A stretch of 64,000 nt of DNA from Aliivibrio sp. S3MY1 (GCF_028765575.1 NZ_JARACO010000017.1:19100-83099); one strand, 5' to 3'; shown: positions 16,594-28,109, counted from the stretch's first letter. Notes: a model not told the origin generated them from the sequence alone. Program-made: numbers and translations.

Positions 16594-17817
16594 ATGTATG
16601 CATACGTTGCCCGACAACCGATCCTGAGTCGGAAGAAACAAACGATAGGCTACGAACTACTTTTTCGTGACGGTGAAAGTAATGCGTTTCCTAATATAGA
16701 AGCAAATCAAGCAACGAGTCGTCTACTAGTTGAAAACTTTATGTCGACAGGTTGTAACCCTGCGCTAGAATCTCCTCGTAGTTTTATAAATTTCCCCCAA
16801 GAGTCATTAATATCTTTGGTTCCGACGGCATTTCCTAAGCGAAAAATTGTCGTCGAAGTATTAGAAACCTGTACCCCTAATGATGAGTTATTTAGTGCGA
16901 TTAAGCATTTGCATCGAATGGGGTATATTATTGCGTTGGATGATTTTAGTTTAGATGCGGCATGGGACCGTTTTTTACCTTATTCACATATCGTTAAGCT
17001 AGACATTATGCAATTAGGCATTGATGTGGCGTGTGAATACGTTAAACAACGTAAGCGACAGGGATGCAAGCGACATTATTTAGCAGAAAGAATTGAGACT
17101 AATGATGAGTTTCAGCAGGTATTTGACGCCGGTTTCCATTTTTATCAGGGTTACTTTTTTAGTAAACCGGAAATCATTAAAAACCGCGTTGTAAAACCAG
17201 AAGAACTTCTTACGATGCAGCTATATCAGGAAGTGTGTTGTGAAGACGTGGATTTCTCTCGAATAGAGCAGTTGATTGCACAAGACGTCTCTTTATCTTA
17301 CCAGCTATTGAAGTTTGTAAATACAACATCAGTACGACTTGAAAATCCCATTTCATCATTTAAACAAGCATTAGTTTATCTTGGAGAAGAACAAATAAAA
17401 ATGTTTGTGACCTTGGTTGCTACGGCACATGCTGCGATCAATAAGCCCGAGGAATTGTATAAACAATCTTTAGTTAAAGGGCGTTTTTGTGAGTTGATGA
17501 TTTGCCGTATTCAAAATGGTACTCCAGGACAACAAGCATTTATTGTTGGATTATTCTCTCTGCTTGATGCCTTGCTCGATCGTAAGATTGATGATGTTTT
17601 AGAGCAGTTATCATTAGCTCGAGAAATAGAACAAGCTATCCTGCTCAGAGAAGGCTTATTAGGTTCTATGCTAGAGCTGTATGAAAGTATTGATAAAGGG
17701 GATTGGAAAAGTATCGATCAAACCAGTCGACTGCTTGGATTCTCTCCAAAAACCGTAGAGAAAACGTATCAAGATGCAGAGAAATGGTATCGAATGATCT
17801 CATGCCAATCTAACTAG
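16594..17817 (+). CDS. EAL-HDOD signalling protein (YuxH family)
   Basis: 407 residues. The N-terminal half (about 1-195) is a compact EAL domain: YELLFRDG in place of the usual EAL signature, INFPQE, VVEVLET, IALDDF, VKLD, LAERIET and YQGYFFSKP. Several metal and substrate positions (the Glu, Asn, Asp-Asp, Lys and Gln) are retained, but the loop after DDF lacks the usual GxG, so cyclic-di-GMP hydrolysis is uncertain. The C-terminal half (about 205-400) is an HDOD domain. Family members in vibrios affect motility and biofilm, some by non-catalytic action. It stands alone with its own terminator. Confidence 0.88.
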   Translation: MYAYVARQPILSRKKQTIGYELLFRDGESNAFPNIEANQATSRLLVENFMSTGCNPALESPRSFINFPQESLISLVPTAFPKRKIVVEVLETCTPNDELFSAIKHLHRMGYIIALDDFSLDAAWDRFLPYSHIVKLDIMQLGIDVACEYVKQRKRQGCKRHYLAERIETNDEFQQVFDAGFHFYQGYFFSKPEIIKNRVVKPEELLTMQLYQEVCCEDVDFSRIEQLIAQDVSLSYQLLKFVNTTSVRLENPISSFKQALVYLGEEQIKMFVTLVATAHAAINKPEELYKQSLVKGRFCELMICRIQNGTPGQQAFIVGLFSLLDALLDRKIDDVLEQLSLAREIEQAILLREGLLGSMLELYESIDKGDWKSIDQTSRLLGFSPKTVEKTYQDAEKWYRMISCQSN

Positions 17818-17836
17818 CCATAGAATCTAAGCTAGA

Positions 17837-17900
17837 ATAAAAAGCCCCATTAAGTGCATCGCTTACTGTCGTAAGGACTGTATTTAGTGGGGCTTTTTAT
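17837..17900. terminator. Bidirectional terminator after the EAL-HDOD gene
   Basis: Outer arms aaaagccccattaa and ttagtggggctttt pair over a loop that itself contains a small stem (cttac / gtaag). A and T runs flank both sides, so it can serve this gene and the convergent AsmA-family gene. Confidence 0.85.
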
Positions 17901-17921
17901 TGTCAGAAGTACTGATTGTGA

Positions 17922-19898
17922 TTATTGACAATAGTTGATGATATGGACTTCTTCAGAGAACAGTTTTTGTTTTATTTGGTGGCACTCTTGTGTAATTGAA
18001 GTGATGGCTTCTGCTTGTTCTGGGTTTACTAAATCATAATCTCCTTCAATGTTGTAGTTAAAACCTTCCCCAGTAATCATAATCGGTTCAATAGTAATGC
18101 GCCCACGGTTTGCTGTAACTGTGATTGGATCAATATGTATTGGATATTGCGTCACTGGTGTTTTTTCTTGGCTCTTTTCTTTCGTCTCGAGGGAGGCGTT
18201 AGGATGATCGTTCTCTGGAATTAATCCTAACTTATATTGCCACAATTCTTTGGCTGTCTTTGTTGTGATCATTTCTCTTGGGCTAACATTCAGCTCACCA
18301 TTAAAACTGTAGTTAAAGCTGTCTCTATTGACGGCTAATCCATTGCCATTAAAAGTGAATTCAGCGAGCCCATCAAGAGGGATTGGGTTTGAGAAAAAAT
18401 GACTAAGATAACTAACGGGTAACCCATCGCCATACGCCTCAAGTTGCCAAGGTTGACTGTCTTGCATTAATTGAATGCTACCAGTAAAGCCAATAAGCCC
18501 TTCGGGTAAAGGAAGTAGCGCACGTTCGATTGACCATAATCCATTTACTGTATTCATTTCTATCAATAATTGCTGACTTAACAAGTAATTGAAGCTTGCA
18601 TTAGAGGCGCTAATTGAAAGCTTACCATCCCATAACCCCCATTGTGTATCGCGTAATAAATCGAGATCATTACCTTCAACATTTACGCCTGATAATTGGT
18701 AAGGGTAAAGACTATTTAATTGGATCAGCTGAGTATTATTGAGATCTATTTTCGCTACTTTTACTTCGATTAACTGCTTTATATATTGGTTAAATGCTTG
18801 GGTTTCCTCATCAGTGATGATCCATTTCACTTGTTCTGCAGTAAAGGTTTTTAGGTTAATGGCATTTGGAGCTACCTGCCCTGAAAGCTGAATATTGCCA
18901 TCAAAGATATCGAAAGACAGGTTAGTGATGTCTGCTTTTTTACCATTAAGGGTTAAATTAATAATTGGGTTTTCAATAAGGTGTTGGTTCCAAATCACGC
19001 TATCTGCGTTAAAGGAAATCGCAGCCTCGCTTTGTTGCCACAAATGATAAGGAAGCAGTACATTTTCAGCAGATAAACTTAAATTATTCACGCTAAATTG
19101 GGGCAATGCCACATTAATGTCTAGTAAATCAATACGCTCAAATTGGTAGGTGAAACCTTGTTGATTTAACCAATTTAATGGTTTTCCTATTATGTCTGCA
19201 TTATCAGATTCTAAATTAAAATTACGTAGCGTAAATTGAGGGATAGCCCATAAGGTATTTTCTTTTAGTTCTGCTTGAGCGGTAATCGTACTGTCTCGCC
19301 AAATAAAAGAAAGACCATGTAAAGCGGTGTAATTTTCGCTGTAATAGCCATCGATTAATACATCATTAAGTGCTTCGCCTTGCCAATACAATTGCTGTGT
19401 TGAAAATTGAAAACTGCCTTCAAAAGGAATTGCCGTATTATCTTGTACTGACCAATTGGTGAGTTGGATTTGTGCGTCACGAAGCACGAGCTCCTCATTA
19501 GCAAAATCTAAGTTAGAAATGCTTAATTGTTGTATGGAGAACCAATTCATCCCTTTATTTGTTGGAAGTCCGTCTTGCAAACTTAAGCCATCAATTTTGA
19601 TGCTATCAAAAGCCAATTTTCCTTTTTGTATTGGGTGTTGAGAAAGCCAGAAACCAAGCTGTTGGATCTGCAATGAGTGATCTTCTTGAACAACGATGAC
19701 GTCAGAGAGCGTCAGATGTAAAGGAGATTGAATCGAATAATCAATATCACCAAAAGTGATTTTTTGGTTAGTGATTTTATTGATAAGAGGGGTTAATACC
19801 GGCTGTGCGTAAGGTGTATGCAAAAGGGATAAAAATGCGACCACAAGTAGCAGGCAAAAAGAGATAAGCCAACCCAGGCTTTTCAGTGTGGTGTACAT
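17922..19898 (-). CDS. AsmA-family envelope protein
   Basis: About 658 residues from the ATG at 19898, which has TGGAG eight bases upstream; a longer in-frame extension (20 residues) lacks such a site. One N-terminal membrane helix (LGWLISFCLLLVVAFLSLL, about 8-26) precedes a long periplasmic part rich in beta strands with repeated IxFxxSxI and GxxxxIxL patterns. It ends with a C-terminal AsmA-like region (PITVTANRGRITIEPIMITGEGFNYNIEGDYDL near 600-640). AsmA-like proteins are now viewed as bridge-like phospholipid transporters between inner and outer membranes; this role is inferred from the family. Two cysteines sit at the extreme C terminus. Confidence 0.8.
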   Translation of the reverse strand: MYTTLKSLGWLISFCLLLVVAFLSLLHTPYAQPVLTPLINKITNQKITFGDIDYSIQSPLHLTLSDVIVVQEDHSLQIQQLGFWLSQHPIQKGKLAFDSIKIDGLSLQDGLPTNKGMNWFSIQQLSISNLDFANEELVLRDAQIQLTNWSVQDNTAIPFEGSFQFSTQQLYWQGEALNDVLIDGYYSENYTALHGLSFIWRDSTITAQAELKENTLWAIPQFTLRNFNLESDNADIIGKPLNWLNQQGFTYQFERIDLLDINVALPQFSVNNLSLSAENVLLPYHLWQQSEAAISFNADSVIWNQHLIENPIINLTLNGKKADITNLSFDIFDGNIQLSGQVAPNAINLKTFTAEQVKWIITDEETQAFNQYIKQLIEVKVAKIDLNNTQLIQLNSLYPYQLSGVNVEGNDLDLLRDTQWGLWDGKLSISASNASFNYLLSQQLLIEMNTVNGLWSIERALLPLPEGLIGFTGSIQLMQDSQPWQLEAYGDGLPVSYLSHFFSNPIPLDGLAEFTFNGNGLAVNRDSFNYSFNGELNVSPREMITTKTAKELWQYKLGLIPENDHPNASLETKEKSQEKTPVTQYPIHIDPITVTANRGRITIEPIMITGEGFNYNIEGDYDLVNPEQAEAITSITQECHQIKQKLFSEEVHIINYCQ

Positions 19899-20021
19899 TG
19901 TTAACTCCAAAAGAAAAATAGGAATAGAAAGAGTGGAGTAAAAACCAAATGCAATCAAGTTATTGTGACGGTTTACTTAGAGGTAATCACTGTTTTGCAC
20001 TGTTGTTTGAACTGATTGCAT

Positions 20022-20050
20022 AAAAAAGCCCTTCACAATGGAAAGGCTTG
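20022..20050 (-). terminator. Rho-independent terminator after pckA
   Basis: On the minus strand the stem aagcctttc / gaagggctt has a short loop and ends in a T6 run. Confidence 0.85.
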
Positions 20051-20077
20051 AATTTATAAATGTATTTACTAGATAAC

Positions 20078-21703
20078 CTAGTTAAGTTGAGGGCCAGCTT
20101 TAACTAGCGCCTTACCTTCGTCATTATCAGTGTATTGAGCAAAGTTTTTAATGAAGCGTTGAGCTAGATCTTCTGCTTTGCTGTCCCATTGTAGTGGGTC
20201 AGTGTAAGTATCGCGAGGATCTAAGATTGAGGTATCAACGCCTGGTAGTGATGTTGGTATTTCTAGGTTAAAGACTGGAATGTTTTTGGTTTTAGCGTGG
20301 TCGATTGAGCCATCTAAAATCGCATCAATAATTGCACGAGTATCTTGGATAGAGATACGTTTACCTGTGCCATTCCAACCGGTATTAACAATGTAGGCTT
20401 CTGCGCCAACGGCTTCCATTCGTTTTACAAGAACTTCGGCGTATTGTGTTGGGTGCAGTGTTAAGAACGCCGCGCCAAATGCTGCTGAGAACGTTGGTGT
20501 CGGCTCAGTAATACCACGTTCAGTACCGGCTAACTTAGCGGTAAAGCCTGATAGGAAGTGGTACTTAGTTTGTTCTGGTGTTAGTTTTGCTACAGGAGGT
20601 AGAACACCAAATGCATCTGCGGTTAAGAAAATAACTTTATTTGCATGGCCTGCTTTTGATACTGGCTTAACAATATTATCGATGTGATAAATTGGGTAAG
20701 AAACACGAGTGTTTTCAGTTTTAGAACCATCATCGAAATCAATGGTGCCGTCACTACGAACAGTTACGTTCTCAAGTAGAGCGTCACGGCGAATTGCGTT
20801 GAAAATATCAGGTTCAGCGTCTTTAGATAGGCGAATTGTTTTTGCGTAACAACCCCCCTCAAAGTTGAAGATACCGTCATTATCCCAACCGTGTTCGTCA
20901 TCACCAATGAGTTGGCGTTTTGGATCGGTTGAAAGCGTGGTTTTACCTGTACCTGATAAACCAAAGAATACCGCGACATCACCTTCTTTACCTACATTGG
21001 CAGAGCAGTGCATTGATGCAATCCCTTTTAGTGGAAGAAGATAGTTCATCATTGCGAACATGCCTTTTTTCATTTCACCGCCGTACCAAGTACCACCGAT
21101 AATTTGAACACGTTCTGTTAGGTTGAAGGCGACAAAGTTTTCAGAGTTTAGGCCTTGTGCTTCATAATTAGGGTTTGTGACTTTCGCGCCGTTCATTACC
21201 ACAAAATCAGGTTCAAACGTTGCTAGCTCTTCTTCTGTTGGACGAATGAACATGTTTTTTACGAAATGTGCTTGCCATGCCACTTCCGTAATCACTCGAA
21301 CACTCAAACGAGTATCAGGGTTTGCACCACAATAACCGTCAATAACAAATAGGCGCTTACCAGAGAGTTGTTCTGTGACTAGGGCTTTTAGATCATCCCA
21401 AACTGCTGGAGTAATAGCTTTATTGTCGTTTTTACCTTGATCAGACCACCACAGTGTCTCTTTTGTCGTGTCATCTTTTACGATGTATTTATCTTTTGGT
21501 GAACGGCCAGTAAAAATACCAGTATCTACCGCAACTGAGCCAAGCTCTGTCATTACACCACGCTCATAACCTTCTAGGTCAGGACGTGTTTCTTCTTCGA
21601 ACAATTGATCATAACTTGGGTTACGTAGAACATCAGTAACATTAGTTAGACCATGTTGAGTAAGATCGAGCTGTGCAGCCTTTTTATGTTCCATAACAGT
21701 CAT
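20078..21703 (-). CDS. pckA: Phosphoenolpyruvate carboxykinase (ATP)
   Basis: 541 residues, normal for the ATP-dependent enzyme. It converts oxaloacetate and ATP to phosphoenolpyruvate, the first committed step of gluconeogenesis from TCA intermediates. Seen: the N-terminal [14 protein letters not shown] near 64, the kinase-1a P-loop [11 protein letters not shown] near 250, the metal-binding [13 protein letters not shown] near 268, and the C-terminal [17 protein letters not shown] region near 440. The ATG at 21703 follows AAGGAG by six bases. It is monocistronic with a long upstream region. Confidence 0.97.
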   Translation of the reverse strand: MTVMEHKKAAQLDLTQHGLTNVTDVLRNPSYDQLFEEETRPDLEGYERGVMTELGSVAVDTGIFTGRSPKDKYIVKDDTTKETLWWSDQGKNDNKAITPAVWDDLKALVTEQLSGKRLFVIDGYCGANPDTRLSVRVITEVAWQAHFVKNMFIRPTEEELATFEPDFVVMNGAKVTNPNYEAQGLNSENFVAFNLTERVQIIGGTWYGGEMKKGMFAMMNYLLPLKGIASMHCSANVGKEGDVAVFFGLSGTGKTTLSTDPKRQLIGDDEHGWDNDGIFNFEGGCYAKTIRLSKDAEPDIFNAIRRDALLENVTVRSDGTIDFDDGSKTENTRVSYPIYHIDNIVKPVSKAGHANKVIFLTADAFGVLPPVAKLTPEQTKYHFLSGFTAKLAGTERGITEPTPTFSAAFGAAFLTLHPTQYAEVLVKRMEAVGAEAYIVNTGWNGTGKRISIQDTRAIIDAILDGSIDHAKTKNIPVFNLEIPTSLPGVDTSILDPRDTYTDPLQWDSKAEDLAQRFIKNFAQYTDNDEGKALVKAGPQLN

Positions 21704-21932
21704 AGGAGCTCCTTAAAGGAATTTTGTAGGGATTTCTAATATTTCTAATTATTTGTCTTCTGCTAATCATGCTAACAATGCGGTAAATTGAAAACAGGGA
21801 GATGAATCATAAATTAACCACAAAGTAGTAGTGATTATTTAATCGCCATCACAAAATAGCAATAGTCCTATTCTACTCTTAAAGAAATCGTTTGCGCTAG
21901 ATGTGATTGATTATTATTTAAGCAAAATTAAG

Positions 21933-21941
21933 TGTGGATAA
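21933..21941 (-). promoter_or_regulatory. Isolated perfect DnaA-box match
   Basis: The nonamer TTATCCACA is present on the minus strand. Single matches of this kind can occur by chance, so its function is unknown. Confidence 0.4.
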
Positions 21942-21978
21942 GTGGAATTAAAAAGGTGTTTGATATCAAATTTAGTTA

Positions 21979-22008
21979 TAAAAAAAGCCAACCTAATGGC
22001 TGGCTTTT
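21979..22008 (-). terminator. Rho-independent terminator after hslO
   Basis: On the minus strand the stem aagccagcc / ggttggctt with a short loop is followed by a T7 run. Confidence 0.85.
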
Positions 22009-22041
22009 CGACAAAATAAGTAACTTATTCTAGATGGAAAA

Positions 22042-22917
22042 TTAATGAACAGTATCATTACCTTTTGTCGCATCTTCAAAAATATTCGCCACATCGATGC
22101 TGTCAAAGTCGTAGCTTGTACCACAGTAATCACAATGCAAAGAGACTTTGCCTTCTGTTTTTACGATGTCATCAACTTCAGCTCTTTCAATCGTAACGAT
22201 TGCACCTGCGCTGCGCTCACGAGAACAACCACAGAAGAACTCAACATGTTGAGGTTCAAATAATTGCACTTTATCTTGGTTGTATAAACGGTATAGAACG
22301 TCTTCGCCTTCTAGGCCAAATAGCTCTTCGTTTTTAATGGTATCAGTCAGTTGTTCTAGATGTTCGAAGTCATCTGCAGAGCCAGTACCGTCAGGCATAA
22401 CTTGCAGTAGCATACCCGCGGCATGAGGTTTGCCTTCAAATTCACCTAGGCGTAACCATAGGCGAGTTTTTAATTGCTCAGAACGCTCAAAGTAACCTTC
22501 AAAACAAGCGGCTAAATCCTTACCGTCAAGTGCAACAACCCCTTGGTAGCGCTCACCATCTTTTGGTGCGATAGTAATAACTAGGTAACCTTTACCCATT
22601 AATTGGTGCAGTGTGGCATCATCAGAAATTTGGCCATCAAAGCGAGCGACACCACGAACTTTTTGATCGTTATCGCCATTAATTACCACAAGAGAAACAG
22701 GACCGTCACCTTGAAGTTGAAGGGTAATTGAGCCTTCAAATTTTAATGTTGCAGTGAGTAGTGTGGTTGCAACTAATAGCTCACCCAAAAGGTTTTGTAC
22801 TGCTTTAGGGTATTCCTTGCTAGAAATGATTTGTTGGTAAGCATCATCTAATTGAACAAGTTCACCACGAACAGATAAATCTTCAAATAGGTAACGATGC
22901 AATATGTTATTTGCCAT
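22042..22917 (-). CDS. hslO: Redox-regulated chaperone Hsp33
   Basis: 291 residues from the ATG at 22917, which has GGAG eight bases upstream; a TTG five codons earlier is less likely. Hsp33 is a holdase that becomes active on oxidation with unfolding. The C-terminal zinc switch is complete: FFCGCSRE (CxC) near 230 and CDYC (CxxC) near 263. The N-terminal [23 protein letters not shown] is the family start. It lies 40 bases downstream of hslR on the same strand, and the two heat-shock genes form the familiar hslR-hslO operon. Confidence 0.97.
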   Translation of the reverse strand: MANNILHRYLFEDLSVRGELVQLDDAYQQIISSKEYPKAVQNLLGELLVATTLLTATLKFEGSITLQLQGDGPVSLVVINGDNDQKVRGVARFDGQISDDATLHQLMGKGYLVITIAPKDGERYQGVVALDGKDLAACFEGYFERSEQLKTRLWLRLGEFEGKPHAAGMLLQVMPDGTGSADDFEHLEQLTDTIKNEELFGLEGEDVLYRLYNQDKVQLFEPQHVEFFCGCSRERSAGAIVTIERAEVDDIVKTEGKVSLHCDYCGTSYDFDSIDVANIFEDATKGNDTVH

Positions 22918-22957
22918 GAAATACTCCAGCAATTGTATTAAGGGTTGTTGTCGGTGA

Positions 22958-23359
22958 TTATTGTTGCTTGAATCTCATGATATCACGTCGCTGTTTTTTA
23001 TCTGGACGTTTATCAGGATGTGGACTGCCAAGTGAATTGAGTTTGCGTAATTTTGCATTCTCTTCACGCTGCTTAATGCTACTTTCCGTTTCTTTATAAA
23101 GCGTTTGTGCAACAGGGGCACCGCGACGTTGATCTGAAAGAATTTCAATAACCACGACGATTTCTTCATTGTTGCCTTGGCGAAGTTTAACTTCTGCACC
23201 AACTTCTACTAATTTACTTGGTTTAGCTCGTTGGCCATTATAATGAACTTTACCGCCATCAACCATGTTTCTCGCAATAGAGCGAGTCTTGTAAAAACGA
23301 GCAGCCCAGAGCCATTTATCGAGTCTGATGCCATCGTTGGTATTAGATTTTGAACTCAT
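22958..23359 (-). CDS. hslR: Heat shock protein 15, S4-domain RNA-binding protein
   Basis: 133 residues. Hsp15 binds free 50S subunits carrying stalled nascent chain-tRNA and helps recycle them. The S4 domain is seen at about residues 9-70 ([46 protein letters not shown]), followed by a basic tail ([17 protein letters not shown]) typical of the family. It is the first gene of the hslR-hslO pair. I did not find a clear sigma-32 promoter by eye upstream. Confidence 0.95.
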   Translation of the reverse strand: MSSKSNTNDGIRLDKWLWAARFYKTRSIARNMVDGGKVHYNGQRAKPSKLVEVGAEVKLRQGNNEEIVVVIEILSDQRRGAPVAQTLYKETESSIKQREENAKLRKLNSLGSPHPDKRPDKKQRRDIMRFKQQ

Positions 23360-23638
23360 TATGTCTACCTAATGTCTTACTTCTCTGCTTATTTAATGGT
23401 GTCAGGAATTTTTTTTTCAATCTTTTGAGGAGAATTAATCAAAATTCATAAGCAACTAGAGTCATTAATGAGAAATAATGCTCTAATAACGAGTTACCCT
23501 CTTTAATTTCGTGATATGGCTGCGAGTAATTCAATAAAACGACATTATTCTCGGTAATTATGCCGCGATATTTTATAATTCATACAGACATCAACTGTTT
23601 AATTGACTTTGTAACATAGAAAGGAAGCTCTGAGCCTA

Positions 23639-24547
23639 ATGATAGCTAATATGAAAATAGAAAAAATTTCTCAATATTGGTCGGTATATCAATCTACGAT
23701 ATCTAAAAGTTTAACTGTTGTGTTGGTTGCTTGTTTTGCGTGGATTTTTGGCTCTCTCTTTTGGTCGATGCTTGCTCCTCAAGCTTCAGTTTCTCAATGG
23801 CAGCCTAAAACTGTGGTTGCCGCGAATACACAAAAGAAAAACGGGGATGACTCTTTATCTGGTTTATTAAATGGCCAAGTATTTGGGCGCTTTAATGCAG
23901 AGAAAAAAGTCGAAAAACCAAAAGTAGTTGAAGTGAAAGATGCCCCTAAGACTCGCTTAAATTTAACCTTAGCAGGAGTGGTTTCCAGTTCTAATCCTAT
24001 ACTGAGTTTAGCGGTTATTGCGAATCGAGGAAAACAGAATACGTACGGTATTGATGAGACGATTGATGGAACGCGTGCAACCGTAAAAGCGATCATTGTC
24101 GATCGTATAATTATCTCTAATAATGGTCGTGATGAAACCTTAATGTTAGAAGGTATTGAGTACACTAAAATATCAACGGAGAGAAATAGTACGGGTAGTA
24201 CTGGCACCGTGTTGGGAAATAATCGTCAAAACTCTAATCAAGATGAACTCGATAATATTCGTAGAGAAATGGCTAAAAATCCGCAATCGGTATTGAAATA
24301 CATTCGTCTTTCTCAAGTGTCTGATAATGGAAAGATTACAGGGTATCGTGTTAATCCAGGTAAAGATCGCAAATTATTTGATTCAGTTGGCCTTAAGCCA
24401 GGTGATATAGCGACCAGTTTAAATGGGATTGATTTAACCGATCCTGCCGCAATGAGTACATTGTGGAAAAATATGTCAGAAATGACAGAGCTTAATTTAA
24501 CCGTTCAGCGTAACGGCCAACTACATGACATTTTTATCGGTTTATAA
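23639..24547 (+). CDS. gspC: Type II secretion protein GspC
   Basis: 302 residues (EpsC in V. cholerae). Inner-membrane anchor (LTVVLVACFAWIFGSLFWSML, about 23-43), then the periplasmic homology region (about 75-170; LLNGQVFGRFN, RLNLTLAGVVSS...LSLAVIANRGKQNTYGIDE), which contacts secretin GspD, and a C-terminal PDZ domain (about 215-302; YRVNPGKDRKLFDSVGLKPGDIATSLNG). GspC couples the secretin to the inner-membrane platform. The ATG at 23639 follows AAGGAAG by about 11 bases; an ATG at 23651 is an alternative. It opens the gsp operon gspC-N. Confidence 0.95.
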   Translation: MIANMKIEKISQYWSVYQSTISKSLTVVLVACFAWIFGSLFWSMLAPQASVSQWQPKTVVAANTQKKNGDDSLSGLLNGQVFGRFNAEKKVEKPKVVEVKDAPKTRLNLTLAGVVSSSNPILSLAVIANRGKQNTYGIDETIDGTRATVKAIIVDRIIISNNGRDETLMLEGIEYTKISTERNSTGSTGTVLGNNRQNSNQDELDNIRREMAKNPQSVLKYIRLSQVSDNGKITGYRVNPGKDRKLFDSVGLKPGDIATSLNGIDLTDPAAMSTLWKNMSEMTELNLTVQRNGQLHDIFIGL

Positions 24548-24579
24548 CGGGTAAATAAGAAAATGAATAAGGGTATATT

Positions 24580-26610
24580 GTGAAAAAGTGGATAGGCAAG
24601 GGATCCTTATTACTTGCGGGCAGCATGATGTGGACATCGGCTATCGCAAATGACTTTAGTGCTAGCTTTAAAGGAACTGATATTCAAGAGTTCATCAATA
24701 TTGTGGGTCGAAACTTAGAAAAGACCATTATTGTAGATCCCTCTGTTCGTGGCAAAGTGGATGTTCGTAGCTATGACTTATTAAATGAAGAGCAATACTA
24801 TCAGTTCTTTTTAAGTGTACTTGAAGTGTATGGTTACGCTGTTGTAGAGATGGACAGTGGTATTTTAAAAGTCATTAAAGATAAAGACGCAAAAACCTCA
24901 GCCGTTCCAGTACTTGGTGCAAAAGACAACATTACGGGTGATGCGGTAATTACTCGTGTTATTGCGGTACGTAATGTCTCTGTTCGTGAGTTATCTCCTC
25001 TGCTACGTCAACTTAATGATAATGCGGGTGCCGGTAACGTTGTTCATTATGACCCTGCCAATATCATCATGATCACGGGCCGTGCGGCAGTTGTGAATCG
25101 CTTGGCTGAAATTATTGAACGTGTTGACCAAGCTGGCGATAAAGAAATTGAAGTGGTTGATTTACAAAATGCATCCGCTGCAGAAATGGTGCGGATTGTC
25201 GATGCGCTAAATAAAACCACAGAAGCTAAAAATACCCCTGCCTTTTTACAGCCTAAATTGGTTGCGGATGAGCGTACTAACTCGATTCTTATTTCGGGAG
25301 ACCCAAAAGTACGTAATCGCCTTAAAAAATTAATTAATCAACTTGATGTTGAAATGGCGAGTAAAGGTAATAACCAAGTTGTTTATTTACGTTATGCCAA
25401 AGCAGAAGATTTAGTTGATGTATTAAAAGGAGTTTCAGATAACTTAACGGCAGGCAAAGGAGGTGCTCAAAAAGGGGGGGCGAATAATCGTAGTGATGTG
25501 ATGATCTCTGCTCATGCTGACACCAATGCCTTAGTTATTACTGCGCCGCCAGATGTAATGCGTGCGGTGAAGGATGTTATTGCTCAACTAGATATTCGTC
25601 GTGCTCAAGTATTAATTGAAGCATTGATTGTTGAACTTGCTGAAGGTGATGGCATCAACCTTGGTGTGCAATGGGGTAATCTAGAAACTGGTGCGATGAT
25701 CCAATACAGCAACACAGGTGCATCGATTGGTGCCACTATGGTGGGGTTGGAAGAGGCAAAAGGGTCAACAACCACTGAGAAAATTTACGATTCAGCGGGT
25801 AATCAAACGGGTTATAAAGACATAACAGAAGAAGGTGATTATACCGCGCTAGCTTCAGCATTAGGCGGCGTTCAAGGTGCGGCGGTTAGTGTCATGATGG
25901 GGGATTGGGCTGCATTGATTACTGCCGTATCAACAGATTCAAACAGTAATATTCTGTCGTCACCGAGCATTACCGTAATGGATAATGGTGAAGCGTCATT
26001 TATTGTCGGTGAAGAAGTTCCAGTATTAACGGGAGCGACATCAGGTTCAAATAATGATAATCCATTCCAAACGGTTGATCGTAAAGAAGTTGGTATCAAG
26101 CTTAAAGTTGTACCACAAATCAATGAAGGTAATTCAGTTCGTTTAGATATCGAGCAAGAAGTCTCTAACGTATTGGGTGCTAATGGTGCCGTGGATGTGC
26201 GTTTTGCTAAGCGCCAGCTAAATACGTCTGTGATGGTTGAAGATGGCAAGATGCTTGTTCTTGGTGGTTTGGTTGATGAGAGGGCACTAGAGAGTGAATC
26301 AAAAGTTCCTTTCTTAGGTGATATACCTATCTTAGGCTACCTATTTAAATCAACCAGTACGCAAGTTGAGAAGAAGAATTTGATGGTCTTCATCAAGCCA
26401 ACCATTATTCGTGATGGCATGACGGCTGATGGGATCACTCAACGTAAATATAACTACATTCGAGCAGAGCAATTGTATAACGCGGAGAAAGGTTTGAAAT
26501 TGATGGATGATGCCCACATTCCGGTATTACCTAAATTTGGTAAAGATATTAATCATCCGGCAGAGATCCAGGCGTTCTACGAACAATTTAGTGAAGAGAA
26601 GGAAAAATAA
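24580..26610 (+). CDS. gspD: Type II secretion secretin GspD
   Basis: 676 residues starting at GTG. A signal peptide ([22 protein letters not shown]) precedes the N0 domain ([31 protein letters not shown]), three N-domain repeats (N1-N3, about 125-330), and the secretin core from about 340 to 620 with [10 protein letters not shown] and the [12 protein letters not shown]...LDIEQEVS segment. GspD forms the outer-membrane channel. A C-terminal segment after the core may bind a pilotin. The stop overlaps the ATG of gspE by one base (TAATG), showing tight coupling. Confidence 0.97.
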   Translation: MKKWIGKGSLLLAGSMMWTSAIANDFSASFKGTDIQEFINIVGRNLEKTIIVDPSVRGKVDVRSYDLLNEEQYYQFFLSVLEVYGYAVVEMDSGILKVIKDKDAKTSAVPVLGAKDNITGDAVITRVIAVRNVSVRELSPLLRQLNDNAGAGNVVHYDPANIIMITGRAAVVNRLAEIIERVDQAGDKEIEVVDLQNASAAEMVRIVDALNKTTEAKNTPAFLQPKLVADERTNSILISGDPKVRNRLKKLINQLDVEMASKGNNQVVYLRYAKAEDLVDVLKGVSDNLTAGKGGAQKGGANNRSDVMISAHADTNALVITAPPDVMRAVKDVIAQLDIRRAQVLIEALIVELAEGDGINLGVQWGNLETGAMIQYSNTGASIGATMVGLEEAKGSTTTEKIYDSAGNQTGYKDITEEGDYTALASALGGVQGAAVSVMMGDWAALITAVSTDSNSNILSSPSITVMDNGEASFIVGEEVPVLTGATSGSNNDNPFQTVDRKEVGIKLKVVPQINEGNSVRLDIEQEVSNVLGANGAVDVRFAKRQLNTSVMVEDGKMLVLGGLVDERALESESKVPFLGDIPILGYLFKSTSTQVEKKNLMVFIKPTIIRDGMTADGITQRKYNYIRAEQLYNAEKGLKLMDDAHIPVLPKFGKDINHPAEIQAFYEQFSEEKEK

Positions 26611-28109
26611 TGGCAGGCCCCTTATTTCCTGATTCTCCAGTAATGCTGCGTTTGCCTTTTTCTTTTGCAAAAAGGCATTCGGTTGTTATAGAAACAAGCT
26701 CTGAAGGTTGGATACTGTATTATGCAGTGGTTCCTTCGCCAATGGTGCTATGTGAGATTCGTCGAGTATGCAACTCCGGCTTTTCGTTAATTCAATTAAC
26801 CAAAGAAGAGTTTGATACTAAGGTCACTCAAGTATACCAACGTAATTCATCAGAAGCGCAACAGTTGATGGAAGATATTGGTGCTGATAATGATGATTTC
26901 TTCTCATTGGCAGAAGAGCTGCCCGATAATGATGATTTATTGGAATCAGAAGATGATGCGCCAATTATTAAATTGATCAATGCTATGTTAGGTGAGGCGA
27001 TCAAAGAAGGCGCATCAGATATACATATAGAGACCTTTGAAAAAGTCCTGTCGATCCGTTTCCGTATCGATGGCATTTTGCGTGATGTATTGAGTCCAAG
27101 CCGTAAGTTGGCACCACTGTTAGTTTCGCGCGTAAAAGTCATGTCGAAACTTGATATCGCGGAGAAACGCGTCCCACAAGATGGTCGAATTTCATTGCGT
27201 ATTGGTGGCCGAGCCGTTGATGTTCGTGTCTCTACTATGCCGTCTTCCCATGGTGAGCGTGTGGTAATGCGTTTATTAGATAAAAATGCGACTCGTTTGG
27301 ACTTAAACAGCTTAGGCATGTCGGCTGAAAACCATAAAAACTTTCAGCACATCATCAAGCGTCCGCATGGCATTATTTTGGTTACTGGCCCAACAGGTTC
27401 AGGTAAATCGACCACGCTATATGCCGGTTTAGGGGAGTTAGACAGTTCTCAATCGAATATTTTAACCGTAGAAGATCCAATCGAATTTGATATTGACGGC
27501 ATTGGTCAAACTCAAGTAAACCCAAAAGTAGACATGACGTTTGCTCGTGGATTACGTGCCATTCTTCGTCAAGATCCAGATGTAGTAATGATTGGTGAGA
27601 TCCGTGATTTAGAAACCGCAGAAATCGCGGTTCAAGCGTCACTTACTGGTCACTTAGTGATGTCGACACTTCACACCAATACGGCGGTGGGGGCGATCAC
27701 TCGTCTGCGTGATATGGGTATTGAACCTTTCTTAATTTCATCCTCTCTACTTGGTGTGCTTGCTCAACGTCTGGTTCGAACTTTATGTAAGGAATGTAAA
27801 ACGCCTTATCAAGCCGATGACGAGCAGAAAAAACTCTTTAACTTATCTGCTTCAGATAGCTTGGTTCTTTATAAACCGAAGGGCTGTGAACACTGTAATG
27901 GCAAGGGCTATCGTGGGCGTACCGGCATTCATGAGTTACTCGTCGTAAATGAGAAAGTTCAAGAGTTGATCCACAAAGAAGCTGGCGAGCAAGAGATTGA
28001 AAAAGAAGTTCGTAGTATCACTCGTGGGATTCAGCAAGACGGTTTATTAAAAGTACAGCAAGGGATCACAACACTGGAAGAGGTGATGCGAGTCACTCGG
28101 GAAGGGTAA
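26610..28109 (+). CDS. gspE: Type II secretion ATPase GspE
   Basis: 499 residues. This hexameric cytoplasmic ATPase powers pseudopilus assembly. Seen: the N-terminal domain that binds GspL (about 1-110), the Walker [11 protein letters not shown] near 260, the Asp box [11 protein letters not shown] near 288, Walker [15 protein letters not shown] near 322, the His box, and the tetracysteine zinc motif (CKECKTPY...[12 protein letters not shown], about 392-435). All catalytic motifs are intact. Its stop is adjacent to the ATG of gspF. Confidence 0.97.
   Translation: MAGPLFPDSPVMLRLPFSFAKRHSVVIETSSEGWILYYAVVPSPMVLCEIRRVCNSGFSLIQLTKEEFDTKVTQVYQRNSSEAQQLMEDIGADNDDFFSLAEELPDNDDLLESEDDAPIIKLINAMLGEAIKEGASDIHIETFEKVLSIRFRIDGILRDVLSPSRKLAPLLVSRVKVMSKLDIAEKRVPQDGRISLRIGGRAVDVRVSTMPSSHGERVVMRLLDKNATRLDLNSLGMSAENHKNFQHIIKRPHGIILVTGPTGSGKSTTLYAGLGELDSSQSNILTVEDPIEFDIDGIGQTQVNPKVDMTFARGLRAILRQDPDVVMIGEIRDLETAEIAVQASLTGHLVMSTLHTNTAVGAITRLRDMGIEPFLISSSLLGVLAQRLVRTLCKECKTPYQADDEQKKLFNLSASDSLVLYKPKGCEHCNGKGYRGRTGIHELLVVNEKVQELIHKEAGEQEIEKEVRSITRGIQQDGLLKVQQGITTLEEVMRVTREG

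Larger units (their letters stand above)
21704..22041. other. Intergenic region upstream of pckA
   Basis: 338 AT-rich bases between hslO (ending) and pckA (starting), both minus strand. It holds the hslO terminator at 21980-22008, one perfect DnaA box, and presumably the pckA promoter. Two TGTGA half sites (21849-21853 on the minus strand and 21900-21904) are not convincing full CRP sites. Confidence 0.6.

Noticed and set aside
21849..21920. Possible CRP sites upstream of pckA
   Set aside because: Only TGTGA half sites were seen; the second halves do not match TCACA. Control of pckA by cAMP-CRP is plausible but not shown.
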